Below are positions 52,847 to 54,714 of a stretch of 54,714 bases of DNA, piece by piece. A program made the translations under genes and the position numbers. Source of the DNA: Sediminibacterium ginsengisoli (lineage in GTDB: Bacteria; Bacteroidota; Bacteroidia; Chitinophagales; Chitinophagaceae); assembly GCA_943324415.2 (NCBI GenBank), contig CALPLN020000001.1, forward strand, positions 1 through 54,714, given 5' to 3'. Within the stretch, counting starts at the first letter, position 1; the number at the start of each line of letters is the position of its first letter. The notes below the pieces were generated by a model. The model saw only the letters and a list, made by a program, of their open reading frames with translations. It was not told the DNA's origin and did not search any database.

Positions 52847-53425
52847 ATGGTATTCAAAATAGACGAACTCCTTACAATTGTCTTTACTTTATTCGCTGTG
52901 ATTGATATTGTGGGATCTATCCCATTGTTGATCTCAATGAAAGAAAAAGTGGGGGTCATTAAATCCTTTAAAGTAACCTTGATCTCTGGTGGATTAATGA
53001 TCTTATTCTTGTTTTTAGGAAAACCGTTTTTGCAAATACTAGGATTGGATGTAAAGTCCTTTGCCGTAGGAGGATCTATTGTGATTTTTCTATTAGGATT
53101 AGAAATGGTATTAGGTCATGAGATATTTAAAGGTGATAAAAACGAACACTCCGGAGCAGTTGTGCCTATTGCATTCCCAATTATTGCAGGGAGTGGCACA
53201 TTGACTACGATTATGTCCTTAAAGGCCAATTATGAAGAATCCTATATTGCAGCAGGGATTATTATTAATTTAGTGATAGTCTATATTGTATTAAAATCCC
53301 TGAACTTTATTGAACGTATGCTTGGCCCAGGAGGCTTATTGGCTGTTCGTAAATTCTTTGGTGTAATCTTATTAGCCATTGCGGTTAAAATCTTCTCAAG
53401 CAATATCGCAGCATTGAAGAAATAA
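52847..53425 (+). CDS. MarC family integral membrane protein
   Basis: A 192-residue inner-membrane protein with about six hydrophobic helices. The start (LLTIVFTLFAVIDIVGSIPLLISM), the stretch FAVGGSIVIFLLGLEMVLG and the central loop AVVPIAFPIIAGSGTLTTIMSL are the MarC/UPF0056 signature. The family's function is unclear; an early link to multiple antibiotic resistance was not upheld. The ATG directly follows a terminator T tract. Its stop is 4 bp from that of the convergent TonB-dependent receptor. Confidence 0.92.
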   Translation: MVFKIDELLTIVFTLFAVIDIVGSIPLLISMKEKVGVIKSFKVTLISGGLMILFLFLGKPFLQILGLDVKSFAVGGSIVIFLLGLEMVLGHEIFKGDKNEHSGAVVPIAFPIIAGSGTLTTIMSLKANYEESYIAAGIIINLVIVYIVLKSLNFIERMLGPGGLLAVRKFFGVILLAIAVKIFSSNIAALKK

Positions 53426-53429
53426 AAAA

Positions 53430-54714
53430 TTACAAACTCAATTTAGCCTGAAGTACATAATTTCTACCAAGCGAAGAAATACCACTTGCAAAATATCGAT
53501 AATTTAGGTCGGCTATGTTTTCAATTTGAAAACTTAAGCTTACTTTTTTATTCACCTGATAGCTTGTGTTGATATTCCAAATTTGCCAACCCGGCATTCC
53601 ATCCTTAGTGGCGTATATTTCGTTGTCTTCTCCATTTAAATTGTAATCCGCAATACGCTTCCAACCATTAAACACCGTGAATAGTTCTGCCGAATACTTC
53701 TTTATATCATGCTTCAATCCAATCCTCCCATAGGCTGGAGGGATATGGTCTAAAGGCATTTCTGTATTGGAGCCATTCGTCGCAGTGTGCTTATAATTAC
53801 CTTTTGTATAAGAATAGGTTGCAGCTAAAATGGTATTAGCAGTTAGATTTACAGACCCATTTACATTAAAGCCATACACAACTGCTTTTGCCTTATTCTG
53901 CGTTGCATATACATCGCTCATTACACCTTGATAAAGGATCTTACTGGCATTGTTCCATTTGAATTGATCTACCACCAACGCATTTTTAAACCAGGTGTAA
54001 AAAAGAGAAGCACCAATACTATAGGTAGCAGCTGTTTTTGATATATTCAATTCTGCATTATATGTATACTCTGGTTTTAAGTCTTTGTTAGGAACAACTA
54101 CATATCCAGTCCTAGTATCAAATACTTTAGTTAAATCATCCACATTGGGCGCTCTAAAACCACTACTTACCCCAAATGCAACTCTTAATCCATCTGTCCC
54201 ATTGTAGGTCATCCCTAAGTTGCCCGTAACTGCAGTATTATTTTGTTTGGCATCCGTAAATGGAAAATGCATCAGCGCCGTGTCTTTGAAGTTTGCATTC
54301 AATTGCACATTGTTCATACGTATGCCACTATTCAATACCCAATTGCCTACCAAAAACTGAGTATGTTGCGCATAAATTGCATGATTGGCCATATTGGTTG
54401 GCCCATCACTATACCTTGTTGTAATCGGAGTGCGCATATTAGTTGAAATATTATTTCGATAAGCTGTGGAGCCCACTATATTATAATATGACTCCATGCC
54501 AAGATGCAGTTCACTTGATTTTCCAACATGCAATAGATCCATGTTTAACCCGACTAAATCAACCGCTTCAAACCTGTAATCCTTGTTATTTGACTTGAAC
54601 TTTCTACTTATCCTACTCTCCTCTAAATGCTGGTAGTTGACATTCGCAGTGAACTCCTGAAAATAGCCATTCAATTGCTCTTTAGTCAATTTATACCCAA
54701 CCATATTTCGAACC
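53430..54714 (-). CDS. TonB-dependent receptor (5' end cut by window)
   Basis: Carboxy-terminal part of an outer-membrane TonB-dependent transporter. The frame is open to the window edge (codons for Val-Arg-Asn precede the first ATG at 54704), so the visible 428 codons are barrel only and the plug lies outside. The barrel shows alternating beta strands, the family segment GVSSGFRAPNVDDLTKVFD...NKDLKPEYTYNAELNI and a C-terminal end FASGISSLGRNYVLQAKLSL. The PNVDDL and LKPE motifs resemble haem or haemoglobin-type receptors, but the substrate cannot be settled without the rest. Confidence 0.92.
   Translation of the reverse strand, partial: VRNMVGYKLTKEQLNGYFQEFTANVNYQHLEESRISRKFKSNNKDYRFEAVDLVGLNMDLLHVGKSSELHLGMESYYNIVGSTAYRNNISTNMRTPITTRYSDGPTNMANHAIYAQHTQFLVGNWVLNSGIRMNNVQLNANFKDTALMHFPFTDAKQNNTAVTGNLGMTYNGTDGLRVAFGVSSGFRAPNVDDLTKVFDTRTGYVVVPNKDLKPEYTYNAELNISKTAATYSIGASLFYTWFKNALVVDQFKWNNASKILYQGVMSDVYATQNKAKAVVYGFNVNGSVNLTANTILAATYSYTKGNYKHTATNGSNTEMPLDHIPPAYGRIGLKHDIKKYSAELFTVFNGWKRIADYNLNGEDNEIYATKDGMPGWQIWNINTSYQVNKKVSLSFQIENIADLNYRYFASGISSLGRNYVLQAKLSL

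Noticed and set aside
1..54714. tRNA, rRNA, CRISPR, insertion sequences, prophage or defence genes
   Set aside because: I found no tRNA-like arms with CCA context, no repeat-spacer pattern, no transposase, integrase or terminal repeats; the window looks like stable core genome.

Overview
The window reads as a compact, gene-dense chromosomal segment of a Bacteroidota bacterium, most likely of the order Chitinophagales (family Chitinophagaceae-like; this rank is my inference). Supporting signs are the gldK-gldL-gldM-gldN core of the type IX secretion system, TonB-dependent receptors, families typical of the phylum (DUF4271, DUF4783, DUF2721, a SUI1-type factor), AT-rich DNA, and promoters of the Bacteroidota form TAnnTTTG instead of -10/-35 boxes. 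I see no insertion sequence, prophage, CRISPR array, tRNA or rRNA. Almost everything is housekeeping.

Layout. 1-4177: the 3' part of pdxA, then a minus-strand group with an ABC exporter (ATPase plus permease), a LolA-like secreted protein and a secreted helical protein. 4225-8487: ATP synthase genes atpB-E-F-H-A, closed by a strong terminator. 8589-12699: an MsbA-type ABC exporter and a bifunctional (p)ppGpp enzyme, expressed from overlapping back-to-back promoters. 12814-14522: purA and a very acidic small protein. 14542-22410: a minus-strand run with lytic transglycosylase, gatA, tatA, rplS, rny, zapA, a small coiled-coil protein and pheT. 22411-22609: a divergent intergenic region with 11-bp repeats resembling DnaA boxes. 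22610-28024: dnaB, rsmE, a GNAT-like protein and dnaX. 28034-35174: a SUI1 factor, DUF4783, gpmI, engB, a second ABC exporter, DUF2721 and uvrC. 35256-39852: gldN, gldM, gldL, gldK on the minus strand. 39988-43876: a thioredoxin-fold YyaL-type protein, hemD and DUF4271. 43946-46073: hemW and gpsA, tail to tail. 46157-48993: a TolC plus membrane-fusion efflux pair. 49131-50462: an amino-acid permease. 50567-52777: a cobalamin riboswitch in front of a BtuB-like receptor. 52847-54714: marC and the 3' part of another TonB-dependent receptor.

How the parts relate. Replication (dnaB, dnaX), translation (pheT, gatA, rplS, rsmE), repair (uvrC), division (zapA) and stringent response sit together in the middle. 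Envelope functions (T9SS, efflux, B12 and another TonB-dependent uptake) fill the right third. The clearest regulatory element is the B12 riboswitch, which ties outer-membrane B12 import to intracellular cobalamin. I found no obviously new multi-gene system. The most interesting unexplained structures are non-coding: phased DnaA-box-like repeats between pheT and dnaB, a palindromic candidate operator at the efflux promoter, hairpins with an internal promoter between atpE and atpF, and a terminator that runs straight into the marC start codon.
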